Assembly: GCA_902773285.1 (NCBI GenBank) | Contig: CACYDS010000047.1 | Span: 1 to 9,399, forward strand | Direction: 5' to 3' | Source: an uncultured Pseudomonadota bacterium | GTDB taxonomy: Bacteria; Pseudomonadota; Alphaproteobacteria; RUG11792 | Length of the DNA stretch: 9,399 nucleotides | Part shown: positions 1 through 6,783 of the stretch, in pieces | Position numbering within the stretch: position 1 is the stretch's first letter | Layout of the letters: every line of letters starts with the position of its first letter | Position numbers and translations under genes: made by a program | Notes under the pieces: generated by a model | Seen by the model: only the letters and a program-made list of their open reading frames with translations | What the model was told of the DNA's origin: nothing | Database searches by the model: none

Positions 1-295
1 CAGGAATGAGCCCTCCGATCACGTCTGTTGCTTAAGACATGAGCCTACACCTCCATCTATTTATTCCATGAAGTTTCTACCTTCTGCGCCCAAATACTTT
101 ACAATTTTTTCGATACCTTTGTCCAAAAACTATGCACGTTTGCCAAGCAAGCACCAAAATTGCAAGGCCAGAAATTATCGATTATCAAGCGGGATTTAAG
201 GCCTTAAGCACTCCCCCTCCCAAAAAAAATGAACATGTACTTACACCGCCAGAAATGAAACCATATTTTGCATGCTAATAGCATCTAATTTTTGT
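1..295. other. Intergenic region downstream of the SPOR gene, no supported gene
   Basis: No convincing gene is visible on either strand. A plus-strand frame stays open from the left edge to about 199 but has no good start and an unremarkable composition. A minus-strand frame encodes a short protein-like tail (about 22 codons, ending FMEstop near 68) with no start, possibly a gene remnant. The minus strand has a run of eight T (222-229) downstream of the SPOR gene, but I see no strong hairpin directly in front of it, so a terminator is not established. A weak 5-bp hairpin lies at 272-284. The nagZ/scpAB genes that often follow this SPOR gene in alphaproteobacteria are absent here. Confidence 0.6.
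6..57. repeat. Imperfect direct repeat pair flanking a small hairpin
   Basis: Two copies of a related element, ATGAGCC-CTCC-ATC, lie at 6-20 and 39-57. The second copy carries an extra TACAC after ATGAGCC, and the first an extra G before ATC. Between them, ACGTCT (21-26) and AGACAT (33-38... on the same strand) can pair, allowing one G-U pair, around a short loop. The element sits at the left edge and may continue outside the window. Its function is unknown; it could be part of a structured RNA or a chance similarity. Confidence 0.35.
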
Positions 296-1306
296 TCATT
301 CTCTCACCGAAATCACAGAGCAGCGTTCACCAAGCTTTTTTGCAGCATCTAAAGCCATTTGTTGCGAATTGTAAGGACCAACTAATATTGCTCGCTGCGT
401 TTCCCCCTTGGAACTACTGACTTTTTTAACAAAAATGTCTTTATCTCCAAAAATATTTCCATATTTTTTCTTGAACAATTTTGCTTCATTTAACAAAACT
501 TGGCGATCCTTACCTGGAGAAAGTTTTATAAAATACAATCTCTCGCTTACTATAGAATATTCCTCAACATCACTTTCACTTTGAAATGCCTGATTGCGTT
601 CTGGTATTTGAAAGGTTTCTTCCTCCGGCGGAAGAAGTTGCTTGTCTCGGCTATCAGATGAAATTGAATTATCCACTAAGCTGTAAACGGATTTATCTCT
701 ATGTGGTATTTCTGCTCCACCTGGAACTTCAGGAAGTACTTTAAATGAGGACTGACTTGGTTCTATAATTGGAATTCCGTGTGCATCACGCGGGTAGTGG
801 GAGGTATTACTATTCCAATTGTAAATAATCCAAGATATACAAACTAACGATAAAATCGATGCAAATGTAATTATAAATTTCTGCCAAAGCTCTCCAAATG
901 GCAACAATCTTTGTCTGCGCGGTAAACCTTTTTCACTATCCCAATAAGATTGATTAAATTCAGCATAAGTATCACGATGAGCATTTAATGGGTATCGCTG
1001 CAATGGTGGTAACCTACGTTTCTGATAACGTATCATTCGCTCATTTATTATGTTATTTTGTCCAGCAAAATAGCCAGTTTCCTGATCCTCATCATTAGGA
1101 ATATATTCTTGAAAATGCTCGTGGTAATCGTCATATTCGTGTGATGCTTCTGGTTCATCTTGTTTGTTCCAAGATTCAGAAGATTCCCAATCTTGCTCAG
1201 CATTTCGCGATCTCGTGCCACTTTTCGGGGACATAAAAACATCATCATACCTCAAATATCTCTGTTTATTATCCCCATGTTTTCTTCCTTTGAAGTTATC
1301 ATTCAT
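296..1306 (-). CDS. SPOR-domain inner-membrane protein (peptidoglycan-binding)
   Basis: This 336-residue protein is predicted to be anchored in the inner membrane with a periplasmic SPOR domain. SPOR domains bind glycan strands stripped of stem peptides, typically at the division site. Residues 1-140 would be cytoplasmic; 36-80 are very acidic and rich in Glu, Asp, Gln and aromatics. One membrane helix spans about 143-164. A periplasmic linker follows, with the segment PEVPGGAEIPHRDKSVY (about 192-208), which resembles a motif common in alphaproteobacterial SPOR proteins. The SPOR domain covers about 256-334, ending in AILVGPYNSQQMALDAAKKL-like SPOR signature sequence. The ATG lies 10 bases after the argS stop, with GAAG of a weak ribosome site overlapping that stop, so it is probably cotranscribed with argS. 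The placement after argS matches many alphaproteobacteria. The exact cellular role is not inferable from sequence. Confidence 0.85.
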   Translation of the reverse strand: MNDNFKGRKHGDNKQRYLRYDDVFMSPKSGTRSRNAEQDWESSESWNKQDEPEASHEYDDYHEHFQEYIPNDEDQETGYFAGQNNIINERMIRYQKRRLPPLQRYPLNAHRDTYAEFNQSYWDSEKGLPRRQRLLPFGELWQKFIITFASILSLVCISWIIYNWNSNTSHYPRDAHGIPIIEPSQSSFKVLPEVPGGAEIPHRDKSVYSLVDNSISSDSRDKQLLPPEEETFQIPERNQAFQSESDVEEYSIVSERLYFIKLSPGKDRQVLLNEAKLFKKKYGNIFGDKDIFVKKVSSSKGETQRAILVGPYNSQQMALDAAKKLGERCSVISVRE

Positions 1307-1316
1307 TGTTATGTCT

Positions 1317-3059
1317 TCACCTCATTTCTGACATCGGGGTTACCCCAATTATATCAAATCCATCTTCCAAAATGCTTTTCGTTGCCAGAAGTATGGATAA
1401 TCTAGCTATAGTGCATTTTCTATTTGCCGTGTCAATAAATCGCAGATCTGTATTGATTTTTCCCTTATTCCAGAGAGCATGAAATAATGACGCTATGTTT
1501 TGCATATACGCAGGCACTCTGTGCGGTTCAATTGCTATTGCAGCCGATTTTATCTGTTCTTTCCAGAAAACTAGTGCTTTTATAAGTGAGAGTTCAGCAT
1601 CATCAGATAACATTGACTTATCACAATCCATCAACTCATTTTTATCAATTTTGCCATTTTCTGCTTCAAAATATCTGAAAACGGAGCATATCCGCGCGTA
1701 AGCATATTGAATATAAAAAAGCGGATTATCCATTGATTGTTCAACAGCTTTAACAAAATCGAAATCTATCATAACATCATGATGCCTCGAAATCATCATA
1801 TAGCGGGTGACATCCTTTCCTACTCTTTCGACAACTTCTTTTAAGGTTATAAAAGTCCCAGCACGTTTCGACATTCTCACAGGTTTTCCATTTTCTAAAA
1901 AATTCACCAATTGATATAGTCGCACTTCCAAGTTAGCATGTCCTCCACTTAGGGCATTTACTGCCGATTTTAAGCGCTTTACATATCCATTGTGGTCAGC
2001 CCCCAAAATAGCTATCATCTTAGCAAAGCCACGTTGGATTTTATCTAAATGATAGGCTAAATCCCCAGCAAAATATGTCCAAGTGCCATCTGCTTTGCGT
2101 ATTGCTCTATCAATATCATCCCCATATTTTGTTGAGCGAAATAAAGTTTGTGGGCGTTCCTCCCACTCATCAGAATCTGTAATCCCTTTTGGTCTGGGGA
2201 GTATTCCTTCATAAATGTCACCGTGCTTTTTCAGTATTTCTAATGCTTCACTCACAAGGTTACGTTCACAAAGTTTTGCCTCAGAAGTGTATTTATCCAT
2301 CACAACGCCGAGAAGTGCCAGATCTCTTTTGACATTCTTCATCAGCTTATCAATTGAGTAGCGGCAAAAGAAAGGTAGCCATTCTGATTCGTCTTTATTC
2401 AAATATTTGTCTCCATGCTCTTCGACTAAACCTTTAGCTAAATCTTTAATATATTCTCCGCAATACATATCTGAAGTAAAATCATCTTCAGAAATAGTAT
2501 CCCCTAGGGTTTCGCGGTATCGAAGATACATAGACCGGGCTAAAAATTTTATTTGATTGCCTTGATCATTTATATAAAATTCTCGAGTTACTTTATATCC
2601 TACTCGTTCCAGTAAATTCGCGACAACACTGCCAAACACCGCATTTCGCGCATGACCAGTATGCAGAGGTCCTGTCGGATTTGCAGAGACAAATTCCAGA
2701 TTTATAGGAGCATCATTAAAAATATTTGAATAGCTATAATAGTTCCCACTCCCAATGATCTCCGCTATAACACTCTGCCAAGCTTTATTATGTAATCTAA
2801 AATTTATAAATCCGGCGCCAGCAATTGAAACTTCAGAAACATTTTCATTTTTGCTTAATGCTTTACAAACAGCTTCGGCAAGCACTTTCGGAGCAACTCT
2901 GAGCCTCTTCGCAAACATCATGGCTACATTAGTATATAGATCACCAAAAGTTTTATCTTTTGGTGGTTCGACTAAAATCTCATCGCATGACGCAACAATT
3001 CCAGGCCGAAGAAAAGGCCTCATAGCGCCTAAAATGCACTCACGTATTGAACTAAACAT
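1317..3059 (-). CDS. argS: Arginyl-tRNA synthetase (class I)
   Basis: It charges tRNA-Arg with arginine using ATP in the cytoplasm. Counting from this ATG gives 580 residues, usual for bacterial ArgRS. The N-terminal additional domain (about 1-110) comes first. The class I catalytic core carries the HIGH-type motif in NPTGPLHTGHARN (about 127-139), the GADHNGY segment (about 353-359), and a KMSKS-type motif in VRMSKRAGTF (about 394-403). The C-terminal DALR-type helical anticodon domain starts near 445 (NPLFYIQYAYARI). An in-frame TTG at 3066-3068 would add three residues, but the family usually begins Met-Phe/Leu-x-x-x-(I/R), which fits ATG at 3057-3059; neither start has a strong Shine-Dalgarno sequence. 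A sigma70-like promoter at 3090-3118 is well placed. The C-terminus (GVTPMSEMR) resembles the usual ending of the family. The SPOR gene follows after 10 bases. Confidence 0.97.
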   Translation of the reverse strand: MFSSIRECILGAMRPFLRPGIVASCDEILVEPPKDKTFGDLYTNVAMMFAKRLRVAPKVLAEAVCKALSKNENVSEVSIAGAGFINFRLHNKAWQSVIAEIIGSGNYYSYSNIFNDAPINLEFVSANPTGPLHTGHARNAVFGSVVANLLERVGYKVTREFYINDQGNQIKFLARSMYLRYRETLGDTISEDDFTSDMYCGEYIKDLAKGLVEEHGDKYLNKDESEWLPFFCRYSIDKLMKNVKRDLALLGVVMDKYTSEAKLCERNLVSEALEILKKHGDIYEGILPRPKGITDSDEWEERPQTLFRSTKYGDDIDRAIRKADGTWTYFAGDLAYHLDKIQRGFAKMIAILGADHNGYVKRLKSAVNALSGGHANLEVRLYQLVNFLENGKPVRMSKRAGTFITLKEVVERVGKDVTRYMMISRHHDVMIDFDFVKAVEQSMDNPLFYIQYAYARICSVFRYFEAENGKIDKNELMDCDKSMLSDDAELSLIKALVFWKEQIKSAAIAIEPHRVPAYMQNIASLFHALWNKGKINTDLRFIDTANRKCTIARLSILLATKSILEDGFDIIGVTPMSEMR

Positions 3060-3089
3060 CCAATTCAAACAGACTATGGAAACTAGTCA

Positions 3090-3118
3090 ATTGTACAATA
3101 TTGGCAATTTGATGGCAA
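3090..3118 (-). promoter_or_regulatory. Predicted sigma70-type promoter of argS
   Basis: On the minus strand, TTGCCA (3118 to 3113; five of six match TTGACA) is followed after exactly 17 bases by TACAAT (3095 to 3090; five of six match TATAAT). Transcription would start near 3083, giving a leader of about 24 bases before the argS ATG. The spacer contains a second TTGCCA. Confidence 0.6.
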
Positions 3119-3133
3119 TTACCATGTGTACAA
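3091..3133. repeat. Nested palindromes and tandem 8-mers at the argS promoter
   Basis: A perfect 8-bp palindrome, TTGTACAA (3091-3098), is matched by GTGTACAA (3126-3133), centres 35 bases apart. Between them lie two copies of TGGCAATT (3102-3109 and 3113-3120) with an 11-base period, about one helical turn. The first palindrome overlaps the predicted -10 box, and one 8-mer overlaps the -35 box. This is what a repressor operator could look like, but chance in AT-rich DNA cannot be excluded and no regulator is identified. Confidence 0.4.
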
Positions 3134-3222
3134 GTGTATAGTTTGCTTAAATCTTTTTTTTGCATGTGAGCGTTTTATAAATAGCGTATTTGTCAAGCTT
3201 ACTATCATCTTTGTTCATTCAT

Positions 3223-4641
3223 TTATCTTTCTTTCAGCGCTTTTATCAAGTTATCGCACACTTTCTTCGCATCTCCCAAAATCATCATAGTATTGTCTCG
3301 ATAAAATAGCTGATTTTCAATGCCTGCATATCCTGACCCTAATGAACGCTTGATAAATAAAATTGTTTTTGCTTTTTCCACATCAAGGACAGGCATGCCA
3401 TATATTGGCGATGTCGGATCATCTTTAGCTGCCGGATTTGTTATATCGTTTGCGCCAATCACGATCGCAACGTCTGTTTGTCCAAATTCGTGATTTATAT
3501 TTTCCAACTCAAAAACATCTTCATATGGTATATTTGCCTCTGCCAAAAGCACATTCATATGGCCAGGCATGCGACCAGCTACCGGGTGTATTGCATATTT
3601 TACCGAGATATCCTTAGATTTCAGCTCATCTGCAAGTTCTTTTATCACATGTTGGGCTTGAGCTACTGCCATTCCGTACCCAGGCACAATTATAACTGAG
3701 TTTGCGTTTTGCAGTATAAATCCGGCATCTTCAGGACTGCATAGCTTAACATTCCCATGAGCTTGTTCATCTGGTTTATTTGTGATTTTGTTGTGTGAGC
3801 TAAAGCTTCCGAATATTACTTTTACTAACGACCTGTTCATTCCTTTGCACATTATGTGACTCAGTATAGCTCCAGAAGTGCCGACTAATGCGCCAACAAT
3901 CACCAATAACCCATTGCTTGCAGAAAATCCTATACCGACTGTTGCCCATCCGGAATATGAATTTAGCATCGAAATAACAACTGGCATATCAGCACCACCA
4001 ATTGGCATTATAAGGAAGTACCCAATAACCAGAGACAACATCATAGTTTGGATGAGTAATTCAGGTGTTTGCCTTACCGTAAATGCAACTATCAATGCTG
4101 CTAGACATACTCCAAGTGCATTATTTATTTGTCGTTGTCCTTTAAATCTCCAAGGCTTTCCGCTGATTATTCCTTGGAGCTTTCCGAAAGCCACAACTGA
4201 TCCAGTAAAAGTGATCGCACCGATTGTGGTGCCCAAGACCATTTCTAGTGCTCGCATGTTATCGTGATTTACTGATGGTATTCCATATATGCAAAAGAAT
4301 GACGCGAGTGAAATAAAAACGGCGGCCAACCCAACTAAACTATGGAATCCAGCCAAAAGCTGTGGCAATGCGGTCATGCTCACTTTTTTCGCGATAATGT
4401 ATCCGATAATGCCTCCCAAAATTGCGACTATTATTACTTTTACCAGTGTTAGAGTCAGACTTACCTCTAGTTGAGCAAAATATATTGGAATTTGCGTACC
4501 CAAGAGTGCTAATGCCATACCAGCCATTCCAAATCGATTGCCATTTACCGATGTTTTTGCAGAAGACAACCCGCGCAATGCTAGGATAAATAACACACTA
4601 GCTACTAGAGACATATAAGTGCATATATAGTATAAAATCAT
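3223..4641 (-). CDS. pntB: NAD(P) transhydrogenase beta subunit (dII membrane and dIII NADP-binding domains)
   Basis: It is the beta subunit of the proton-translocating transhydrogenase, which couples proton entry to hydride transfer from NADH to NADP in the inner membrane. With ATG at 4639-4641 it has 472 residues, close to the usual 460-480. Residues 1-270 hold several hydrophobic helices, including GFHSLVGLAA (about 98-107), whose histidine (H100) aligns with the known proton-channel His of E. coli PntB. The dIII domain (about 300-472) shows VPGYGMAVAQAQH (319-331), HPVAGRMPGHMNVLLAEA (352-369), GANDITNPAA (396-405) and KRSLGSGYAG (431-440), the NADP-site motifs. A longer frame opens 12 codons upstream inside pntAB, but the chosen ATG has AGGGAG (4648-4653) six bases ahead and matches the family start. 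It begins one base after the pntAB stop. I see no clear terminator downstream. Confidence 0.97.
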   Translation of the reverse strand: MILYYICTYMSLVASVLFILALRGLSSAKTSVNGNRFGMAGMALALLGTQIPIYFAQLEVSLTLTLVKVIIVAILGGIIGYIIAKKVSMTALPQLLAGFHSLVGLAAVFISLASFFCIYGIPSVNHDNMRALEMVLGTTIGAITFTGSVVAFGKLQGIISGKPWRFKGQRQINNALGVCLAALIVAFTVRQTPELLIQTMMLSLVIGYFLIMPIGGADMPVVISMLNSYSGWATVGIGFSASNGLLVIVGALVGTSGAILSHIMCKGMNRSLVKVIFGSFSSHNKITNKPDEQAHGNVKLCSPEDAGFILQNANSVIIVPGYGMAVAQAQHVIKELADELKSKDISVKYAIHPVAGRMPGHMNVLLAEANIPYEDVFELENINHEFGQTDVAIVIGANDITNPAAKDDPTSPIYGMPVLDVEKAKTILFIKRSLGSGYAGIENQLFYRDNTMMILGDAKKVCDNLIKALKER

Positions 4642-4642
4642 G

Positions 4643-4945
4643 TTACTCTCCCTTATTCTGGCTCTTTTTCCCAGCAAACATCGAAAGCATACGTTTAGTG
4701 ATCATAAACCCGCCGACAATATTTATTGCCGTCAGAAAAATTGCGCCTAAACCTAGCCATGAACACAAAGCTGCATTCTGACTTTTCCCGATAAGTGATA
4801 CGAAAACGTAATCTAAAGCAGCAATTATGATGACACTAGATATCGCATTCGTAACCGACATTAAAGGGGCATGCAACGCAGGAGTGACTTTCCAAACAAC
4901 GTAATACCCCACAAAACACGCCAAAACAAAAACCGTTAGTATCAT
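4643..4945 (-). CDS. pntAB: NAD(P) transhydrogenase alpha subunit, membrane part (PntAB, alpha-2)
   Basis: This 100-residue, almost wholly hydrophobic protein supplies the alpha-chain part of the membrane domain dII in three-polypeptide transhydrogenases such as that of Rhodospirillum rubrum. Three membrane helices are visible: about 2-18, 26-50 and 58-84. The signature VGYYVVWKVTPALHAPLM (about 12-29), followed by SVTNAISSVII, is highly characteristic of the family. I prefer the ATG at 4943-4945 because AAGGA (4952-4956) lies six bases upstream; the ATG two codons earlier (4951) abuts that site directly. It ends one base before pntB. Unusually, it is separated from pntAA by about 295 bases, whereas these genes are commonly adjacent. 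Confidence 0.95.
   Translation of the reverse strand: MILTVFVLACFVGYYVVWKVTPALHAPLMSVTNAISSVIIIAALDYVFVSLIGKSQNAALCSWLGLGAIFLTAINIVGGFMITKRMLSMFAGKKSQNKGE
4648..4653 (-). promoter_or_regulatory. Ribosome binding site fixing the pntB start
   Basis: AGGGAG on the minus strand lies six bases before the ATG at 4641, inside the last codons of pntAB. It supports this start over the upstream in-frame ATG at 4677 and suggests coupled translation. Confidence 0.75.
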
Positions 4946-5240
4946 AGCCATTCCTTTTTACCTTACATTGTTCCAATTATGCCACTTTTAAGGAGATTTT
5001 TCATAACTTGCTTTTCGATTGGGCTATTGGTTCCATCAAAATTTTCATAAAGTCATGTCTATAATATTTAGCTAAGACAAATAGAGAAAGTATATGAAAA
5101 ATCAGTCACCAAGGATAATCAGTGACGGCAACCTAATTGCAAATATCAAATGTATCATGCCCATTTGCCTGCGCAAAAAGTAATTAACTGTGAGCTATTC
5201 ACTTCTTTTTTAGGAGCTCAGAAAAGATCTTCCTGACTTT
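4946..5240. other. Unusual non-coding gap between pntAA and pntAB
   Basis: No supported gene fills this interval. On the minus strand a 29-codon frame (about 4960-5050) reads ENFDGTNSPIEKQVMKNLLK and looks protein-like, but it has no good start except an internal ATG; it may be a remnant. On the plus strand a perfect TATAAT (5060-5065), without a recognisable -35 box, precedes a 29-codon ORF (5094-5183, MKNQSPRIISDG...) with GAG seven bases ahead. Short direct repeats AATCAGT (about 5100 and 5118) and the pair GTCAC/GTGAC (5105-5109, 5122-5126) are also present. A weak TATTAT on the minus strand could give pntAB-pntB its own promoter. Confidence 0.5.
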
Positions 5241-6320
5241 CTAACATAAGTGATCAACTTTGATTCCGTTATATATAACTAGTGTTGCTTTTAAGATAGG
5301 ATCGTCGATCTTAGTAATGTCTGGTTGTTCTTGCATTTTTGATATTAATAATTCAAAAAATGCGAACACATTCTTTGCATACAATTTTGAGGCATCATAT
5401 GGAATAATATTTAAAATATTATCAAATCCAATCACTTTTACTCCATTTGTTTCGACTGTTTTGCCAGAAACAGTAATTTCACAATTCCCCCCACTTTGTG
5501 CGGATAAATCAATTATCAGTGCGCCTTTTTTCATTGTTTCAATCATGTCTGCCTTTATAATCAAAGGGGCCTTTTTCCCCGGGATTTGGGCAGTTGTAAT
5601 GACGATATCTTGAGAGGGCAAAATTTCACGTAAGAGTTTTTCTTGAGCTCGCTTATACTCTTCGCCCATCTCTTTTGCATATACACCATCTGTTGTTTCA
5701 CGGGAATCGACTTCAATAAACTTAGCCCCAAGGCTTTGGACTTGCTCTTTAGCTGAAGTACGAACATCGAAAGCAGAAACAACGGCTCCTAGTCTTTTTG
5801 CTGTTGCAATTGCTTGAAGACCCGCCACTCCGGCACCAATTACAAGCACCCTTGCAGCAGGTATTGTTCCCGCTGTGGTCATCATGAGCGGTATTGCTCG
5901 ATTAATCTCATGTGCTGCTTCGATCATTGCCTTATATCCAGCCAAGCTAGCCTGAGAGGATAAGACATCCATATATTGTGCGCGAGTAGTGCGTGGTATT
6001 TTGTTTAAAGCAAAAACAGTTAATTTTTGTTCTTCGCAAAATGCTAAATCAATAGCCTGACTAGTTATTAAAATAGTGCCAGGATTATATTGTAATTTCT
6101 GAAAATTTATTGAAAAGACAACATCTGCACCTTTTAACCCACTACTAGCCGGACATAGCACTGCCCCAGATTTTTCATATTCGATGTCTGAAAAGCCCGC
6201 GTTTATTCCCGCATTTGTGGCGACAAAAACCTCATGAGTTAAATCTGCAAATTTTTTTGCAATATCCGGAGTTACAGCAACACGGTTATCACTTTCTTCG
6301 GAAACAACGAATATTTTCAT
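5241..6320 (-). CDS. pntAA: NAD(P) transhydrogenase alpha subunit, soluble NAD-binding domain dI (PntAA)
   Basis: It is the cytoplasmic dI component, which binds NAD(H) and passes hydride to NADP on PntB dIII. At 359 residues it has no membrane helices, as expected for the split form. The N-terminal AlaDH/PNT domain begins with RVAVTP (13-18). The RQD loop PRTTRAQYMDVLSSQ (109-123) retains the Arg, Gln, Asp and Ser positions known from R. rubrum dI. The nucleotide-binding fold shows VLVIGAGVAGLQAIATAKRLGA (158-179), with the acidic residue in FDVR (184-187). KEQVQSLGAKF (191-201), TTAQIPGKKAP (242-251) and DLSAQSGGNC (271-280) are further family blocks. The loop after VIGFDN reads ILNIIP, where I recall a conserved Arg in relatives. 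The ATG at 6318-6320 has only a weak GGA upstream. No strong promoter is seen in front. Confidence 0.96.
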   Translation of the reverse strand: MKIFVVSEESDNRVAVTPDIAKKFADLTHEVFVATNAGINAGFSDIEYEKSGAVLCPASSGLKGADVVFSINFQKLQYNPGTILITSQAIDLAFCEEQKLTVFALNKIPRTTRAQYMDVLSSQASLAGYKAMIEAAHEINRAIPLMMTTAGTIPAARVLVIGAGVAGLQAIATAKRLGAVVSAFDVRTSAKEQVQSLGAKFIEVDSRETTDGVYAKEMGEEYKRAQEKLLREILPSQDIVITTAQIPGKKAPLIIKADMIETMKKGALIIDLSAQSGGNCEITVSGKTVETNGVKVIGFDNILNIIPYDASKLYAKNVFAFFELLISKMQEQPDITKIDDPILKATLVIYNGIKVDHLC

Positions 6321-6425
6321 AAATCCAGATTAGCATGCGATTCAATATAGCAATTTTACACAAAGTAGTGGCTTTAGCACAACCTTTCAGAAGTCAGGGG
6401 ATTGCAAAACAAATAAACAAAGAAG

Positions 6426-6458
6426 TTCTCTGCTATGCAGAAATAAAGTAACAGAGAG
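6426..6458 (-). terminator. Possible weak terminator hairpin
   Basis: TTCTCTG (6426-6432) pairs with CAGAGAG (6452-6458) over seven pairs including one G-T, around a 19-base loop. An alternative tighter hairpin, TCTGC-TAT-GCAGA, lies at 6429-6441. On the minus strand it is followed by a T-rich but not continuous tract. It could end transcription after the small ORF and before pntAA, but it is not a textbook intrinsic terminator. Confidence 0.3.
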
Positions 6459-6489
6459 CTTTATCGTCTGTGTCGATTTGCTGTAAAAC

Positions 6490-6783
6490 TTAGTTTTTCG
6501 GTGCAATCTTGTGAGGTATATCAAGCGGTAAGTCAATGATTTTATGTCTACGTGCTTTATACCAGCATTCATACTCAGCTCTATTTCGTATGAGGAATTC
6601 CAATCCGTGAATACAGATTTTTAAATCATTTTTTCCAATTCTATCCAGAAATTTACGCAAACTTTTACTTATGCTGCAGCCAATGTAAAATCCACAAAAT
6701 CCCTTTTTATTTGCCTGCCTGCCAATCCAATAATGAGTTGTTTGTTTTAAAAAAATCGGAAGATATGTCAGGAAAATGAGCAT
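6490..6783 (-). CDS. Small protein, possible divergent GIY-YIG nuclease-like domain
   Basis: This ORF encodes 97 residues and would be the last gene of the lpt transcription unit. Residues 1-13 are hydrophobic; the rest is basic and has four cysteines (30, 36, 57, 73). I see a plausible GIY-YIG pattern: HYWI (17-20) in the GIY place; GFYIG (31-35) as YIG; Arg43 ten residues after Tyr33, the spacing of the catalytic Tyr-Arg pair in this fold; and RAEYECWYKARRHK (68-81), which resembles the RAEY...K...R..K helix of YhbQ-like (UPF0213) proteins and would supply the catalytic Glu70. This is motif reading only. The first strand is weak and the N-terminal extension atypical. There is no Shine-Dalgarno sequence at the ATG, which sits just after a hairpin beyond lptB. 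It could equally be a decaying gene or an unrelated orphan. Confidence 0.45.
   Translation of the reverse strand: MLIFLTYLPIFLKQTTHYWIGRQANKKGFCGFYIGCSISKSLRKFLDRIGKNDLKICIHGLEFLIRNRAEYECWYKARRHKIIDLPLDIPHKIAPKN

Noticed and set aside
2..199. Plus-strand frame open from the left edge to 199
   Set aside because: No good start or ribosome site, composition without recognisable motifs, and 66 codons open by chance is not rare.
272..284. Hairpin ATGCT-AAT-AGCAT as terminator of the SPOR gene
   Set aside because: Only five AT-rich pairs, and no T-run follows on the minus strand.
3168..3196. TTGACA (3191-3196, minus) followed by TATAAA as an argS promoter
   Set aside because: The spacing is only 11 bases, too short for sigma70; the TTGCCA-17-TACAAT pair closer to argS fits better.
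3878..4474. Plus-strand open frames within pntB
   Set aside because: They are antisense shadows of a clearly identified gene and show no motifs of their own.
4642..4677. Upstream extension of pntB by 12 codons
   Set aside because: It overlaps pntAB, lacks a ribosome site and does not match the family N-terminus.
6387..6572. Second minus-strand frame overlapping the small ORF (61 codons)
   Set aside because: It shares sequence with the better 6490-6783 frame, has no motif and low-complexity, unlikely composition.
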